From: a virus
Direction: 5' to 3' (one strand)
DNA: 34,742 bases
Virus record (IMG/VR): IMGVR_UViG_3300036846_000678
Coordinates: 1 to 34,742 of that record
The position numbers were made by a program, and so were the translations under genes. The notes beneath the pieces were generated by a model that worked only from the letters and a program-made list of their open reading frames with translations, made no database searches and was not told the origin of the DNA. Of this stretch, positions 1 through 6,443 are shown piece by piece (the first letter of the stretch is position 1; every line of letters starts with the position of its first letter).

Positions 1-141
1 ATCTTCCATTGCGCTAAGGGATTCGGCAACCTCTAAAGGGTTGCCGTTTTCAAGTACGCTTTCAATGGCTGCCGTTGCCATATCTTTAATATCTGTCTTG
101 GTGAGGCCGCTATAGTCTTTTAAAATTTCTATTGTTTGCAT
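1..141 (-). CDS. Phage protein of unknown function, 5' part only (allele of 33685-34158)
   Basis: Begins with ATG at 141 and runs off the left edge after 47 codons. The visible residues (MQTIEILKDYSGLTKTDIKD..., ending ESLSAMED) match the N-terminus of the complete 157-residue protein at 33685-34158 with a few substitutions such as T11S. It follows the gene at 144-425 by 2 bases. If the genome is circular this is the same gene seen in a second allele, not a separate locus. Function unknown; homologous small proteins sit beside recombination genes in other phages, as here. Confidence 0.85.
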   Translation of the reverse strand, partial: MQTIEILKDYSGLTKTDIKDMATAAIESVLENGNPLEVAESLSAMED

Positions 142-143
142 GT

Positions 144-425
144 TTAAAAAGTTAATTCTGTGATCGTATCAATTTTGTTTTGTAACTGGTTTGTGTGTTT
201 TTGGATGATAGTAAAAGGCTGTTTAGGATTCGCAAGTAATTCATCCCTTATTTTAGCCAGCAATCTTATTTGCGTTTCCAGGCAAATGATTTCGCACTCA
301 TTGGCAGCACCATTATAAAAAGTGCGCGGGCTGCCATATACATCATTCCAGTTGCTGTCAATATTTTCCTGAATAGCGTCCAGCAATTCTTCATTTAAGT
401 CTGATCTTTCTTTAGGCATACGCAT
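144..425 (-). CDS. Small hypothetical protein of the early recombination operon
   Basis: A soluble protein of about 94 residues starting MRMPKERSDLNEELL, with a central NECEIICLETQIRLL segment and a predicted helical C-terminus. The open frame extends upstream to 485, but that part lies wholly over the end of the recombinase gene. The ATG at 425 (or 419) leaves only a short overlap with the recombinase stop at 412. The allele at 34161-34448 is two residues longer near ELLANPKQPF. The family is not recognised; its position between the RecT-like gene and the 157-residue protein suggests an accessory role in recombination or early control, by context only. Confidence 0.75.
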   Translation of the reverse strand: MRMPKERSDLNEELLDAIQENIDSNWNDVYGSPRTFYNGAANECEIICLETQIRLLAKIRDELLANPKQPFTIIQKHTNQLQNKIDTITELTF

Positions 426-1203
426 TGGCTTTTTTAGCAACCTGTTTATTAATAGCTTTCTGCCCTGGATTGTGCATTCCTTCATAGCCTAATTGATTTG
501 CAAGCAGATTTTTCTTTGCTTCCTGGTACTGTTCGCGGGTGTGGTAGCTGTTTATTTTATTAAACAACTTATCCTTTACTTTTTGTTCATACGTACTGGT
601 GCCGAGCAGTGCAAAAAGTTCATCGCGTTCATTATCACCAATTGTAATTTCCGGTTCAGGAATAACTTCTGCAGCCGGGGTGGAGATTACTTCATGGCTA
701 ACATCGTCGGTTTTTTCCGGCACTTCGCCAAATTCTTCCGGTGTATAAACAGGGCCATTGAAAATATCAGGACAAAACCATTTAACGCCGTTGCTGATAG
801 CGCGGGCAAAGAGCATATTTTTAGGAAACTTGTCAAGGTTTTTTGTTTGCGCTTTTTTTGCATCTTCCAGAGTAAAAGAAGAAACGCCGATCAGTTCTTT
901 GCCTTCATAGAATTCCAGTATGCAGGCTTTCTCTGTCATTTCCTTTACCTTATAATCATACTTTACACTGCTCTTTACTTTGGAAGCTATAAGCCCGGCG
1001 CCTATGGTGGGGCGGCCTTGAATTATATGAATCCCTGTCATTGCGGCAAAGGGTGTTATACCAATTTCCTGCCCGGCCTGAATTTTTACGATAGCCTGGG
1101 CAGCGCTTTTAATATCGGGAAACATGCCCGATTCCTGGAAAGCTTTACCCATGCTCATGATCTCATTAATGGGTAATTGCTGTTGTTTTATTAATTCGTT
1201 CAT
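412..1203 (-). CDS. RecT-like single-strand annealing protein
   Basis: A 263-residue protein of the phage RecT-like recombinase group, expected to anneal complementary single strands during phage recombination and replication. Visible signatures are the N-terminal AIVKIQAGQEIGITPFAAM and GIHIIQGRPTIGAG segments (about 37-70), then SFTLEDAKKA (about 105-115), and the strongly conserved NMLFARAISNGVKWFCPDIF segment (about 129-148) followed by YTPEEFG. The C-terminal third is variable and basic. Start at ATG 1203, preceded by an A-rich leader (AACAAAACAAAAAAA) and a hairpin at 1232-1255. No exonuclease partner of the RecE/Exo type is seen; a PD-(D/E)XK nuclease lies further down the same operon. 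A second allele of the C-terminus is at 34435-34742. Confidence 0.82.
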   Translation of the reverse strand: MNELIKQQQLPINEIMSMGKAFQESGMFPDIKSAAQAIVKIQAGQEIGITPFAAMTGIHIIQGRPTIGAGLIASKVKSSVKYDYKVKEMTEKACILEFYEGKELIGVSSFTLEDAKKAQTKNLDKFPKNMLFARAISNGVKWFCPDIFNGPVYTPEEFGEVPEKTDDVSHEVISTPAAEVIPEPEITIGDNERDELFALLGTSTYEQKVKDKLFNKINSYHTREQYQEAKKNLLANQLGYEGMHNPGQKAINKQVAKKANAYA

Positions 1204-1231
1204 TTTTTTGTTTTGTTAGTTTGGAAATAAA

Positions 1232-1255
1232 AGCCCCGCGTGCCACGGCAGGGCT
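1232..1255 (-). terminator. Hairpin with U-tract upstream of the RecT-like gene
   Basis: On the minus strand AGCCC (1255-1251) pairs with GGGCT (1236-1232), followed by TTTTATTT; the centre holds TGCC-GT-GGCA (1241-1250), itself a palindrome. It ends about 28 bases before the start codon at 1203. It could be a weak terminator or attenuator between the small early genes and the recombination genes. The same central 10-mer recurs at 29108-29117 and 29131-29140. Confidence 0.45.
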
Positions 1256-1302
1256 CGCACTATTTATGATACATTAAAGAACTGCCGGGTTGAAGCCGGT
1301 AC

Positions 1303-1458
1303 TTATAAAACATCATCGCTGTAATAATTAAAGTCGTCATTGAAATCTGCATCTTCATTTATCCCGTGAGAGAAGTATAACAATGCCACAATGGTAGCGA
1401 ACAGGTACATAAAGAAACCTACTACAAAACCTACTGTGAATATTGTTATTTCCTGCAT
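1303..1458 (-). CDS. Small single-pass membrane protein
   Basis: A 51-residue protein: MQEITIFTVGFVVGFFMYLF..., a hydrophobic segment at about 5-29, then an acidic tail (NEDADFNDDFNYYSDD). The topology suggests one inner-membrane helix with a negatively charged end. The start codon overlaps the stop of the upstream gene (TGATG at 1460-1456), the tight coupling typical of this operon, which supports it being real. The charge pattern is compatible with a small regulator of membrane proteins or a superinfection factor, but nothing identifies the function. Confidence 0.7.
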   Translation of the reverse strand: MQEITIFTVGFVVGFFMYLFATIVALLYFSHGINEDADFNDDFNYYSDDVL

Positions 1459-1832
1459 CAGCTAACGGGTGTAAAATGATTGGAAATGATGTCAGCTAAG
1501 AACGGGTGAACATCTGTGTAGCGCTCTAAAACAGGATTATCTATTACCTCTTTTTCATCGGCCAGAAAAGCTTTTGCTTCCTCTATCTTTTTCTGTTTAG
1601 CCAAAAGAGCAAAATGATTTTGGGCGGCCTGTTCCGCATCATAATAAGCCTTACGGAAATCTTTTATGTTTAGATAGTCTATTGTAACGGCCAACAGTTC
1701 AAAGGAGACCATTGGCCTGCCATCTGAATACGTGCCTATCATTTGCGAAAGCACATTTAAAAAATGTGTTGTTGTGCCGTTATTTGTATTATCCGCTTCA
1801 ATGTTCAATTGAAAGAAATATGTCTTGTTCAT
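1458..1832 (-). CDS. Hypothetical early protein
   Basis: A 124-residue soluble protein. The N-terminus (MNKTYFFQLNIEADN) looks like a beta strand and the remainder is helical (KDFRKAYYDAEQAAQNHFALLAKQKKIEEAKAFLADEKE). Start ATG 1832 follows the leader CAAAACAAAAAC, the same A-rich leader seen before 1203 and 2265. It is translationally linked to the membrane protein at 1303-1458. No family recognised; it belongs to the accessory genes between the lysogeny switch and the recombination genes. Confidence 0.75.
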   Translation of the reverse strand: MNKTYFFQLNIEADNTNNGTTTHFLNVLSQMIGTYSDGRPMVSFELLAVTIDYLNIKDFRKAYYDAEQAAQNHFALLAKQKKIEEAKAFLADEKEVIDNPVLERYTDVHPFLADIISNHFTPVS

Positions 1833-1849
1833 GTTTTTGTTTTGATTGG

Positions 1850-2029
1850 TTAAATAATTTCCGGTTCATCATTAGGTTGAAAGAATTCACGGTTGCGTTC
1901 ATTGCGTATTTCTTGCGTGATCTCTGCTTCATCCATTTGCTGCCGCATTTCCTGCAATAGTTCCTGAATTGTATAAAGTTTTTCATCGCGGTAAAACATT
2001 GCGCTTGTTGCTGCATCTATTGTTTTCAT
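1850..2029 (-). CDS. Small acidic helical protein
   Basis: A 59-residue protein, MKTIDAATSAMFYRDEKLYT followed by a charged helix (IQELLQEMRQQMDEAEITQE) and an acidic end (PNDEPEII). The start overlaps the preceding stop as ATGA (2029-2026). A longer frame across the same bases (1798-2016) has a poor, Cys/Lys-rich composition and overlaps the next gene, so this frame is preferred. Probably a soluble early protein; function unknown. Confidence 0.72.
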   Translation of the reverse strand: MKTIDAATSAMFYRDEKLYTIQELLQEMRQQMDEAEITQEIRNERNREFFQPNDEPEII

Positions 2030-2265
2030 GCCGTTTGCTTTTTATTGTTTAATAAATGTTGTGGAATGAAAACGTGCCAGCCGAAAGCATCGCGGTAAGC
2101 AATGTCTTGCAGCTTGCCGGAGCGCAGGCTTTGCAGTAGTGAAACTAATTTAACGCCTCTTCCGTTGCGGAAATACGGAGCTGCTTCTTTAGGCGGCAGC
2201 CATACGCCTTCCTGTTTTGTAGCTTGTGCCGGGTGCGCAAGCTGTGTGTTTTTAATCTTTTCCAT
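2026..2265 (-). CDS. Excisionase-like winged-helix DNA-binding protein
   Basis: A 79-residue protein with WLPPKEAAPYFRNGRGVKLVSLLQSLRSGKLQDIAYRDAFGWHVFIP-type organisation: an (I/L)PPKEAA helix at about 22-31, a recognition-like helix, a Gly-Lys turn and a final beta strand. This is the usual layout of small MerR/excisionase-like proteins, which bend DNA or regulate early promoters. In a phage with a serine recombinase it could act as a recombination directionality factor or simply an early regulator; this is inference. It follows the Cro-like gene by 53 bases and overlaps the next gene by 4. The leader is A/C-rich (ACAAAAAACAAAAACAA). Confidence 0.6.
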   Translation of the reverse strand: MEKIKNTQLAHPAQATKQEGVWLPPKEAAPYFRNGRGVKLVSLLQSLRSGKLQDIAYRDAFGWHVFIPQHLLNNKKQTA

Positions 2266-2318
2266 TTGTTTTTGTTTTTTGTTTTTGCTTTTTTGGTGTT
2301 TTCCCGGATAGCAACATT

Positions 2319-2555
2319 TCAGGCCATTACTTTTGTTTCGGCCTTAGAGTTTTCGGTTAATATTTCATCGGGCGTTTTGCCCAGACGTTTAGCCAAAAAA
2401 TTAACTGCATCATGATGAGTCAAGACTTTAGCATTGCGTTCAAAATATTTTGAGAGAGATAAAGCAGAAATACCAATGAGAGTACAGTAATCGGAAATAA
2501 GTTGATTATCTGCCATTATCATCTTTTTTATATCATCTCTTAGTTTACGAGTCAT
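2319..2555 (-). CDS. Cro-like helix-turn-helix regulator, first gene of the early operon
   Basis: A 78-residue basic protein. Residues 18-50 (QLISDYCTLIGISALSLSKYFERN) have helix-turn-helix spacing, and the C-terminal half (HHDAVNFLAKRLGKTPDEILTE) resembles the conserved end of XRE-type DNA-binding domains. It is the first gene on the minus strand, divergent from the repressor at 2694, with a 138-base intergenic switch between them. This is the standard place for a Cro-like antirepressor. It would bind the palindrome or tandem repeats at 2592-2642. Function assigned by fold-like pattern and position. Confidence 0.65.
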   Translation of the reverse strand: MTRKLRDDIKKMIMADNQLISDYCTLIGISALSLSKYFERNAKVLTHHDAVNFLAKRLGKTPDEILTENSKAETKVMA

Positions 2556-2591
2556 TGTTTATAATATTGAAATTGTGTGTAAATTTGGTTG

Positions 2592-2642
2592 TGTCATGAC
2601 AAAAATAAGAAGTAAAAAGATATAAAAAGACATAAAAAAAAA
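2592..2642 (-). promoter_or_regulatory. Lysogeny-switch region: early promoter, palindrome and tandem repeats
   Basis: Three elements lie between the divergent regulators. TATTTTTG on the minus strand (2607-2600) matches the Bacteroidota -7 consensus TAnnTTTG and points at the Cro-like gene. The perfect palindrome TGTCATGACA (2592-2601) overlaps it at the expected transcription start, as an operator should. Upstream, three 10-bp tandem units TAAAAAGATA, TAAAAAGACA and TAAAAAAAAA (2613-2642) are one helical turn apart. No good -33 TTTG is seen. The -7 call is pattern-based. Confidence 0.55.
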
Positions 2643-2693
2643 ATTTAGAAGACTTTTATTTTTTAGCATGTTTTTTTATAGAAAATTCAATAT

Positions 2694-3059
2694 ATGGGCA
2701 AAAGCTTTGGAGAAATTTTAAAAGAGCGAAGAGAATATGCTAATTTGTCTCAGTCAGAGCTTGCAGAAAAGATAGGTTTAGAAATACAGCAAGTTCAGAG
2801 ATATGAGAGAAACAAAGTGAAACCTAAGCCTGGAATATTAACCAAAATTCAAGAGATTTTAAATTTTGATTTTTCTGAAGGTAAATCCATTTCTTTTGAC
2901 AAAGCTCAAATAATAGCGCTATCGGCAAGTGTGCAAATGCTGAATAAAGAAGTAAGTATTTTAAAGGCAAATCTTGAAAAAATATCAATTAAGGAATCTG
3001 CTGAAAACATGAAGCAAACAGTGAATTTACTCGTTGATAAACTTTTTGATGAAGCTTAA
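2694..3059 (+). CDS. XRE-family repressor (CI-like)
   Basis: A 121-residue protein. Residues 5-62 are a clear XRE/HTH_3 domain: GEILKERREYANLSQSELAEKIGLEIQQVQRYERN, then PKPGILTKIQEILNFDF. The C-terminal half (about 75-118) is a coiled-coil-like helix (SVQMLNKEVSILKANLEKIS) that probably mediates dimerisation. There is no LexA-type peptidase domain, so induction would not be by RecA-stimulated self-cleavage; this form is common in Bacteroidota phages. It diverges from the early operon and is the best candidate for the lysogeny repressor. Start ATG 2694; no alternative is needed. Confidence 0.82.
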   Translation: MGKSFGEILKERREYANLSQSELAEKIGLEIQQVQRYERNKVKPKPGILTKIQEILNFDFSEGKSISFDKAQIIALSASVQMLNKEVSILKANLEKISIKESAENMKQTVNLLVDKLFDEA

Positions 3060-3435
3060 TATTTTTTGTACGGTGTTGCAATGTAGTTTTTTTCTTGTGC
3101 TTAGATACATGATTAGAAGGTACATGGTTTTCTTGCAAAGATTTGGCAGTGATGCTCATGGGGGTGCTTTACATGGTTAACAATTATAAATCCTCCCTAT
3201 GAAATAAACAGCGTGCGACATTTCAGAATGGTAAAGAGGTAAGTTGGATTACCCGATCAACCTACTGAAAGCGCACGCCTTAGCGTGGCACCTCATACAG
3301 TTGATCAAAAATTTCCAACTTTTCCTTTACCTGTAGTCAGCACACCGATATTTTTCGGGGACGGATGGTAAAATTGTGGAAAAGGTTGGGAAAAAAAAAG
3401 AATTGTTAATAAAAAATTTTTAGTATAAAACAAAA
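3060..3435. other. 376-base gene-free region with strong inverted repeats
   Basis: No convincing gene lies here. GCGTGCG (3211-3217) pairs with CGCACGC (3272-3278), then TTTCAG (3221-3226) with CTGAAA (3265-3270), and inside GGTAA (3238-3242) with TTACC (3249-3253). An alternative fold pairs CACGC (3274-3278) with GCGTG (3283-3287), enclosed by GATCAAC (3255-3261)/GTTGATC (3300-3306). Further right, 3315-3331 pairs with 3367-3389 (CCAAC/GTTGG, TTTTCC/GGAAAA, TTTACC/GGTAAA with one 5-base bulge). A 9-bp direct repeat TACATGGTT occurs at 3121 and 3170. It may be a regulatory RNA or an attachment/recombination site; neither is proven. Confidence 0.6.
3211..3278 (+). ncRNA. Candidate structured RNA or cruciform element
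   Basis: A nested hairpin with arms of 7 bp, 6 bp and 5 bp separated by small internal loops. It is not a tRNA: the 7-bp outer stem resembles an acceptor arm, but no T-arm, anticodon arm or GTTCRA loop is present. Strand and transcription are not established; no good promoter match lies just upstream. Overlapping alternative pairings to 3306 would allow a conformational switch. Confidence 0.3.
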
Positions 3436-3471
3436 ATGGAAAGTATGAATCACAACAGAAATTTTACAACA

Positions 3472-3684
3472 ATGAAGAAAATGTTTATGGGGCTGATGAT
3501 AATAATAGTATCATTTATCGCCTGCTCTAAAAGCAGTGATGTTTGCTGGCATTGCACTTTTGGAATAGGGCCCAGCGGTGAGACAAGGCCACCTCTTGAC
3601 ACATGCGGAAGCGATAATATAGGAACAATGATATTTTATGACGAATACGGAAACGCATTAAATTCTAATTGCCAGAAAAGATAA
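3472..3684 (+). CDS. Small lipoprotein (possible lysogenic-conversion or exclusion factor)
   Basis: From ATG 3472 the product is 70 residues with a classical lipoprotein signal: MKK, a hydrophobic core (MFMGLMIIIVSF) and the lipobox FIAC with Cys at position 18. ATGs at 3436 and 3445 are in frame but would place the signal internally. The mature part is short (about 52 residues) with four further Cys (CWHC, DTC, NC), suggesting disulfides in an exported domain. It lies between the repressor and the packaging genes, where phages carry genes expressed from the prophage. A lipid-anchored surface or periplasmic protein affecting superinfection is plausible but unproven. Confidence 0.68.
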   Translation: MKKMFMGLMIIIVSFIACSKSSDVCWHCTFGIGPSGETRPPLDTCGSDNIGTMIFYDEYGNALNSNCQKR

Positions 3685-3914
3685 TGAACGCCCTGGCAAA
3701 AGCGCTGCGTGAGCATCGCAAAGAAAAGGGTTTAACGCAAACTGATGTAGCCGTTTTCCTAAACATTACCTTACGCCAGTACATGAATTATGAGAAAAAC
3801 CACTGGCCGCCACATGAGCAACTTTTAAAACTGAATAAATTATTTAACCACAACTTCGAAAAGTATATTTATGATATTAGAACTACCAAACGGGGCAACA
3901 CTGATAACGGGTGA
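3684..3914 (+). CDS. Small XRE-type helix-turn-helix protein
   Basis: A 76-residue protein from ATG 3684, which overlaps the lipoprotein stop as TAATG. An earlier in-frame start would lie inside the lipoprotein gene. Residues 2-55 form an XRE domain: ALAKALREHRKEKGLTQTDVAVFLNITLRQYMNYEKNHWPP, then a C-terminal helix. It could control the packaging/late genes directly downstream or the lipoprotein unit. It overlaps the next frame by 44 bases. Confidence 0.72.
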   Translation: MNALAKALREHRKEKGLTQTDVAVFLNITLRQYMNYEKNHWPPHEQLLKLNKLFNHNFEKYIYDIRTTKRGNTDNG

Positions 3915-4125
3915 TGTATATGCAAAAGAGAGAATTGTTTTTATTATGAAAGGCTTAAGCATGGGCGCTGAAATATTGCCGCCTAATGAGGAACCGCCGG
4001 GCTCTGATGCATGGGCAAACCGTGAGATTGAATTGTACTGCGAGGCGCTGGCAATTGACAGACAAGCGCATGAAGATTTTATAAGAGAGTGTTTGTTTAA
4101 GCAGGTTGAGGGTTTGGTTAAATAG
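3871..4125 (+). CDS. Hypothetical protein upstream of terminase
   Basis: An 84-residue protein, MILELPNGATLITGDVYAKE..., with an acidic, Pro-rich middle (PPNEEPPGSD) and a helical end. The first ATG overlaps the HTH gene by 44 bases; an ATG at 3946 would avoid this but lose a protein-like N-terminus. No family recognised. Position just before the small terminase suggests a packaging accessory or late-control gene, without direct support. Confidence 0.55.
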   Translation: MILELPNGATLITGDVYAKERIVFIMKGLSMGAEILPPNEEPPGSDAWANREIELYCEALAIDRQAHEDFIRECLFKQVEGLVK

Positions 4126-4152
4126 AATATGAAATTTTATTTCATATTTTTG
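4126..4152 (+). promoter_or_regulatory. Perfect 10-bp inverted repeat with -7-like box before the terminase genes
   Basis: AATATGAAAT (4126-4135) and ATTTCATATT (4139-4148) form a perfect inverted repeat around TTT. It contains TGAAA-N5-TTTCA (4130-4144). TATTTTTG (4145-4152), a full match to TAnnTTTG, abuts it, five bases before the GTG start at 4157. Related sites occur at 6547-6561 and 10314-10328, each upstream of a structural gene. Probably an operator/promoter for late genes. Confidence 0.5.
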
Positions 4153-4156
4153 AGGT

Positions 4157-4705
4157 GTGGCTTTGTTGACTAATAAGCAAAAGAAATTTTGTGATGAGTA
4201 CTTAATAGATTTTAATGCTACTCAGGCTGCTATACGTGCCGGATATTCGCAAAAAACCGCAAAAGAACAGGCTGCCCGCTTGTTAACTAATGTTAACCTT
4301 CAGCAATATTTAAACGGTATTCAGCAAAAACTTGCGGAAAAAACAGGGATAGAAAGAGAAAGGATAATTGCAGAATATGCAAAGCTCGCCTTTTTCGATA
4401 TAAGAAAAGTGCTTACAGTTGACGGCGGATTAAAACAGGCATCGGAATGGGACGACGAAAGCGCAGCAGCTATTGCGGGACTTGAAAGCTTTGACGCCAA
4501 GATAAAAGAAACGGGCGAAAAATATGGAACTATACGCAAAATAAAAGTGTCCGACAAAAGGGCTGCCCTTGATAGCCTTTGCCGCGTGCTTGGATATAAT
4601 GCGGCTGAGAAACAAAGATTTGTTGATAAAGACGATAATGATATTAAACCGATAACCTTTGTTTTAGATGACCGTTATAAAGACAACGCCGGTATTTCAA
4701 CGTAA
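4157..4705 (+). CDS. terS: Terminase small subunit
   Basis: A 182-residue protein of the Terminase_2 family, which binds phage DNA and loads the large subunit. The N-terminus LTNKQKKFCDEYLIDFNATQAAIRAGYSQKTAKEQAARLL is the typical helix-turn-helix region, followed by a helical oligomerisation part and a variable C-terminus. No ATG fits: GTG 4157 or the TTGs at 4163/4166 must start it. The inverted repeat and -7-like box at 4126-4152 lie directly upstream, so the transcript may be nearly leaderless. The 3' end overlaps the large subunit by 38 bases in another frame. Confidence 0.9.
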   Translation: MALLTNKQKKFCDEYLIDFNATQAAIRAGYSQKTAKEQAARLLTNVNLQQYLNGIQQKLAEKTGIERERIIAEYAKLAFFDIRKVLTVDGGLKQASEWDDESAAAIAGLESFDAKIKETGEKYGTIRKIKVSDKRAALDSLCRVLGYNAAEKQRFVDKDDNDIKPITFVLDDRYKDNAGIST

Positions 4706-5855
4706 TGCCTGGGCTTATCAAAGCAGCGCCCCGATAATATGTAATGAAGGCGGAAGCCGCAGCGGCAAAACTTACTCTATCATTCAATTGCTTATTGCCA
4801 TTGCGGTAAATGAACCTTTTAAACGGATCTCAATTGTTAGTCATTCGTTACCACATATAAAGCGCGGTGCCTTACGGGATTTCCTTATTATCATGGAAAC
4901 AATTGGCCGGTTTAATATTGATAGCTGGAGTGCCACGAATTTTATTTACACCTTTTCCAATAACAGTTATATAGAACTCTTTGGCCTGGAAGATGAAGGC
5001 AAGGCACGCGGGCCGGGGCGTGATATTCTTTTTATAAATGAAGCTAACATGATAAGTAAAACTTTATTTGATCAGCTTGCCATGAGAACGACGGGAAAGA
5101 TATTTGCTGACTGGAACCCGGCGGACTTCAATAGCTGGGTGTATGAAATGGCAGACAGTGACAGGGCCGTGAACATTCATTCTACTTACCTGGATAATAT
5201 TTACAATCTCTCTCAGCTACAGATTGAATACATTGAAAGCTATAAGCATTTACCTGATGACTTCATGTGGAAGGTTTACGGTTTGGGATTGCGCGGCGCG
5301 GCAAAAGAATTGATTTATACAACGTGGAAAATGGTGCGGGAGCTGCCGGGCAAAGGTGAGGTTATCTATGGCCTTGACTTCGGTTATACGGCACCTTGCG
5401 CAATGGTTAAGATAGAACTTTATGAAGGCTGTATTTATGTAGAGGAATTGCTTTACAGATCGGGCCTGACGATTACGGAGCTGGCAGGGTTTATAAAGCA
5501 GCTTAATATAGGCAAGGCGGAAATTTATGCCGATGCTGCCGAGCCAAAGAGTATTGAAGAAATATACCGCTATGGCATGAATATAAAACCTGCTGATAAA
5601 GATGTATGGGCAGGGATAATAAAAGTGAAGTCTATGCCTTTATATATTGTATCGAACAGCGAGAACTTAAAACAGGAATTGAACGGTTATAAATGGAAGA
5701 AAGATAAGGGTGATAATTTACTGGAGGAGCCGGTGAAGATGAATGATCACTTGCTTGATGCGATGCGCTATGCGGTGTTTACAAAACTATTTAAGCCAAG
5801 AGGTAGATTTGTTGGTGTGATAAGGAGTGCGGGCGAAATGAAGGGCGAGGCTTAG
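4668..5855 (+). CDS. terL: Terminase large subunit (packaging ATPase/nuclease)
   Basis: A 395-residue packaging motor. The ATPase half has Walker A GGSRSGKT (28-35) and Walker B DILFINEAN with the catalytic Glu at 125. The C-terminal RNase H-like nuclease shows its acidic residues in YGLDFGY (D237), IYADAAEP (D289) and NDHLLDAMRY (D364). Length and motifs fit the Terminase_3/PBSX-SPP1-like group, often associated with headful packaging, which agrees with a circularly permuted genome. Start ATG 4668 lies within the end of the small subunit gene, a common overlap. Its stop overlaps the stop of the minus-strand gene at 5852 by 4 bases. Confidence 0.95.
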   Translation: MTVIKTTPVFQRNAWAYQSSAPIICNEGGSRSGKTYSIIQLLIAIAVNEPFKRISIVSHSLPHIKRGALRDFLIIMETIGRFNIDSWSATNFIYTFSNNSYIELFGLEDEGKARGPGRDILFINEANMISKTLFDQLAMRTTGKIFADWNPADFNSWVYEMADSDRAVNIHSTYLDNIYNLSQLQIEYIESYKHLPDDFMWKVYGLGLRGAAKELIYTTWKMVRELPGKGEVIYGLDFGYTAPCAMVKIELYEGCIYVEELLYRSGLTITELAGFIKQLNIGKAEIYADAAEPKSIEEIYRYGMNIKPADKDVWAGIIKVKSMPLYIVSNSENLKQELNGYKWKKDKGDNLLEEPVKMNDHLLDAMRYAVFTKLFKPRGRFVGVIRSAGEMKGEA

Positions 5856-6046
5856 AAATAAACATTGCTTCTGTTTTTTAAGACTTCTTTCAAAACATCA
5901 GCTAATGCTTTGATTGCGGCGCCATGATAGCCAAAATATGCGGCAACCGTCTTGCCGTCAAAAGGTTTGCCGTCGAATTCTCTTGCATCTCTTTCAACAT
6001 CCAAAGCAACCTGTTCACAAATTTTTATTAGCTTATCGACTTCCAT
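5852..6046 (-). CDS. Hypothetical small protein, second gene of a minus-strand pair
   Basis: A 64-residue protein, MEVDKLIKICEQVALDVERDAREFDGKPFDGKTVAAYFGYHGAAIKALADVLKEVL, mostly helical and acidic. It starts 6 bases after the stop of the gene at 6053-6439, so the two form a short operon opposite to the late genes. It is convergent with the large terminase. No family recognised. Orientation and own promoter mark it as a moron-like insertion. Confidence 0.65.
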   Translation of the reverse strand: MEVDKLIKICEQVALDVERDAREFDGKPFDGKTVAAYFGYHGAAIKALADVLKEVLKNRSNVYF

Positions 6047-6052
6047 AATTTT

Positions 6053-6439
6053 TCATTTAATTGTTATATTACGACATAGGGCTTTGATATGCGACTTCCA
6101 CGGCCCCAAATTGCCCGATTTAATATTTTGTTCAATTGCTTCCATTACTGAATATTTGACAATTTCCTGCGGCATGATATGCTCATAATACTCTTTTATA
6201 TCTGCCGCGAAATAATCTGCCTCACCTTCAAGTATGCCTTTAAACATGCATGTGTTTTTTTTCTTATCTTCTACCCATGCATGCGCATAAAATCTGCCTT
6301 CCGGCATTTTACAAATAGCATGCACCAAAATTAATTCATGCTTTAAGTCGTCTTTATCTAAGGGATTATTTAAAATGATCTCGTTGATTAATTCAAAGGC
6401 ATCGTTAAAACATTCATGAGTGGGGAAAAGATCAGCCAT
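6053..6439 (-). CDS. Hypothetical protein, first gene of a minus-strand pair
   Basis: A 128-residue soluble protein. The conserved-looking core is LVHAICKMPEGRFYAHAWVEDKK (about 40-62) followed by a region ending SGNLGPW (about 112-118). Similar HAWVE...GPW patterns occur in uncharacterised bacterial and phage proteins; I do not know their activity. A single Cys and His near the core are not enough to propose a hydrolase. The start ATG 6439 is only 4 bases after a TATATTTG -7 box, suggesting a leaderless message. Likely expressed separately from the late operon, perhaps in the prophage. Confidence 0.68.
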   Translation of the reverse strand: MADLFPTHECFNDAFELINEIILNNPLDKDDLKHELILVHAICKMPEGRFYAHAWVEDKKKNTCMFKGILEGEADYFAADIKEYYEHIMPQEIVKYSVMEAIEQNIKSGNLGPWKSHIKALCRNITIK

Positions 6440-6443
6440 ATAT

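Larger units (their letters stand above)
1..719. repeat. Left copy of the terminal homology
   Basis: This stretch aligns with 34018-34742. Over 1-141 I count about 20 mismatches (about 86% identity, offset 34017). A 6-base length difference falls inside the next small gene. From 412 on the offset is 34023; I count about 18 mismatches over 421-620, and 617-719 is identical to 34640-34742 (103 bases). Most differences are at third codon positions, so both copies look like functional alleles. The pattern fits the two ends of one circular genome assembled from two strains better than an internal repeat. Confidence 0.9.

Noticed and set aside
493-1176. Long plus-strand open frame (227 codons) opposite the RecT-like gene
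   Set aside because: Its translation is rich in Phe and Cys with no domain pattern, and it mirrors the codon structure of the recombinase gene, whose conserved motifs are clear.
1798-2016. 72-codon minus-strand frame between two early genes
   Set aside because: It overlaps the next gene by 35 bases and has an unlikely composition; the 59-codon frame 1850-2029 has an ATGA coupling to the upstream gene and a normal helical protein.
3211-3278. tRNA-like outer stem of 7 bp
   Set aside because: There is no T-loop, D-loop or anticodon stem, and the inner pairs extend the same hairpin, so it is not a tRNA.
6053-6439. Possible endolysin (HAWVE motif)
   Set aside because: There is no catalytic Cys-His-Asp/Glu arrangement of NlpC/P60 or transglutaminase type, and it is on the strand opposite the lysis-like genes.
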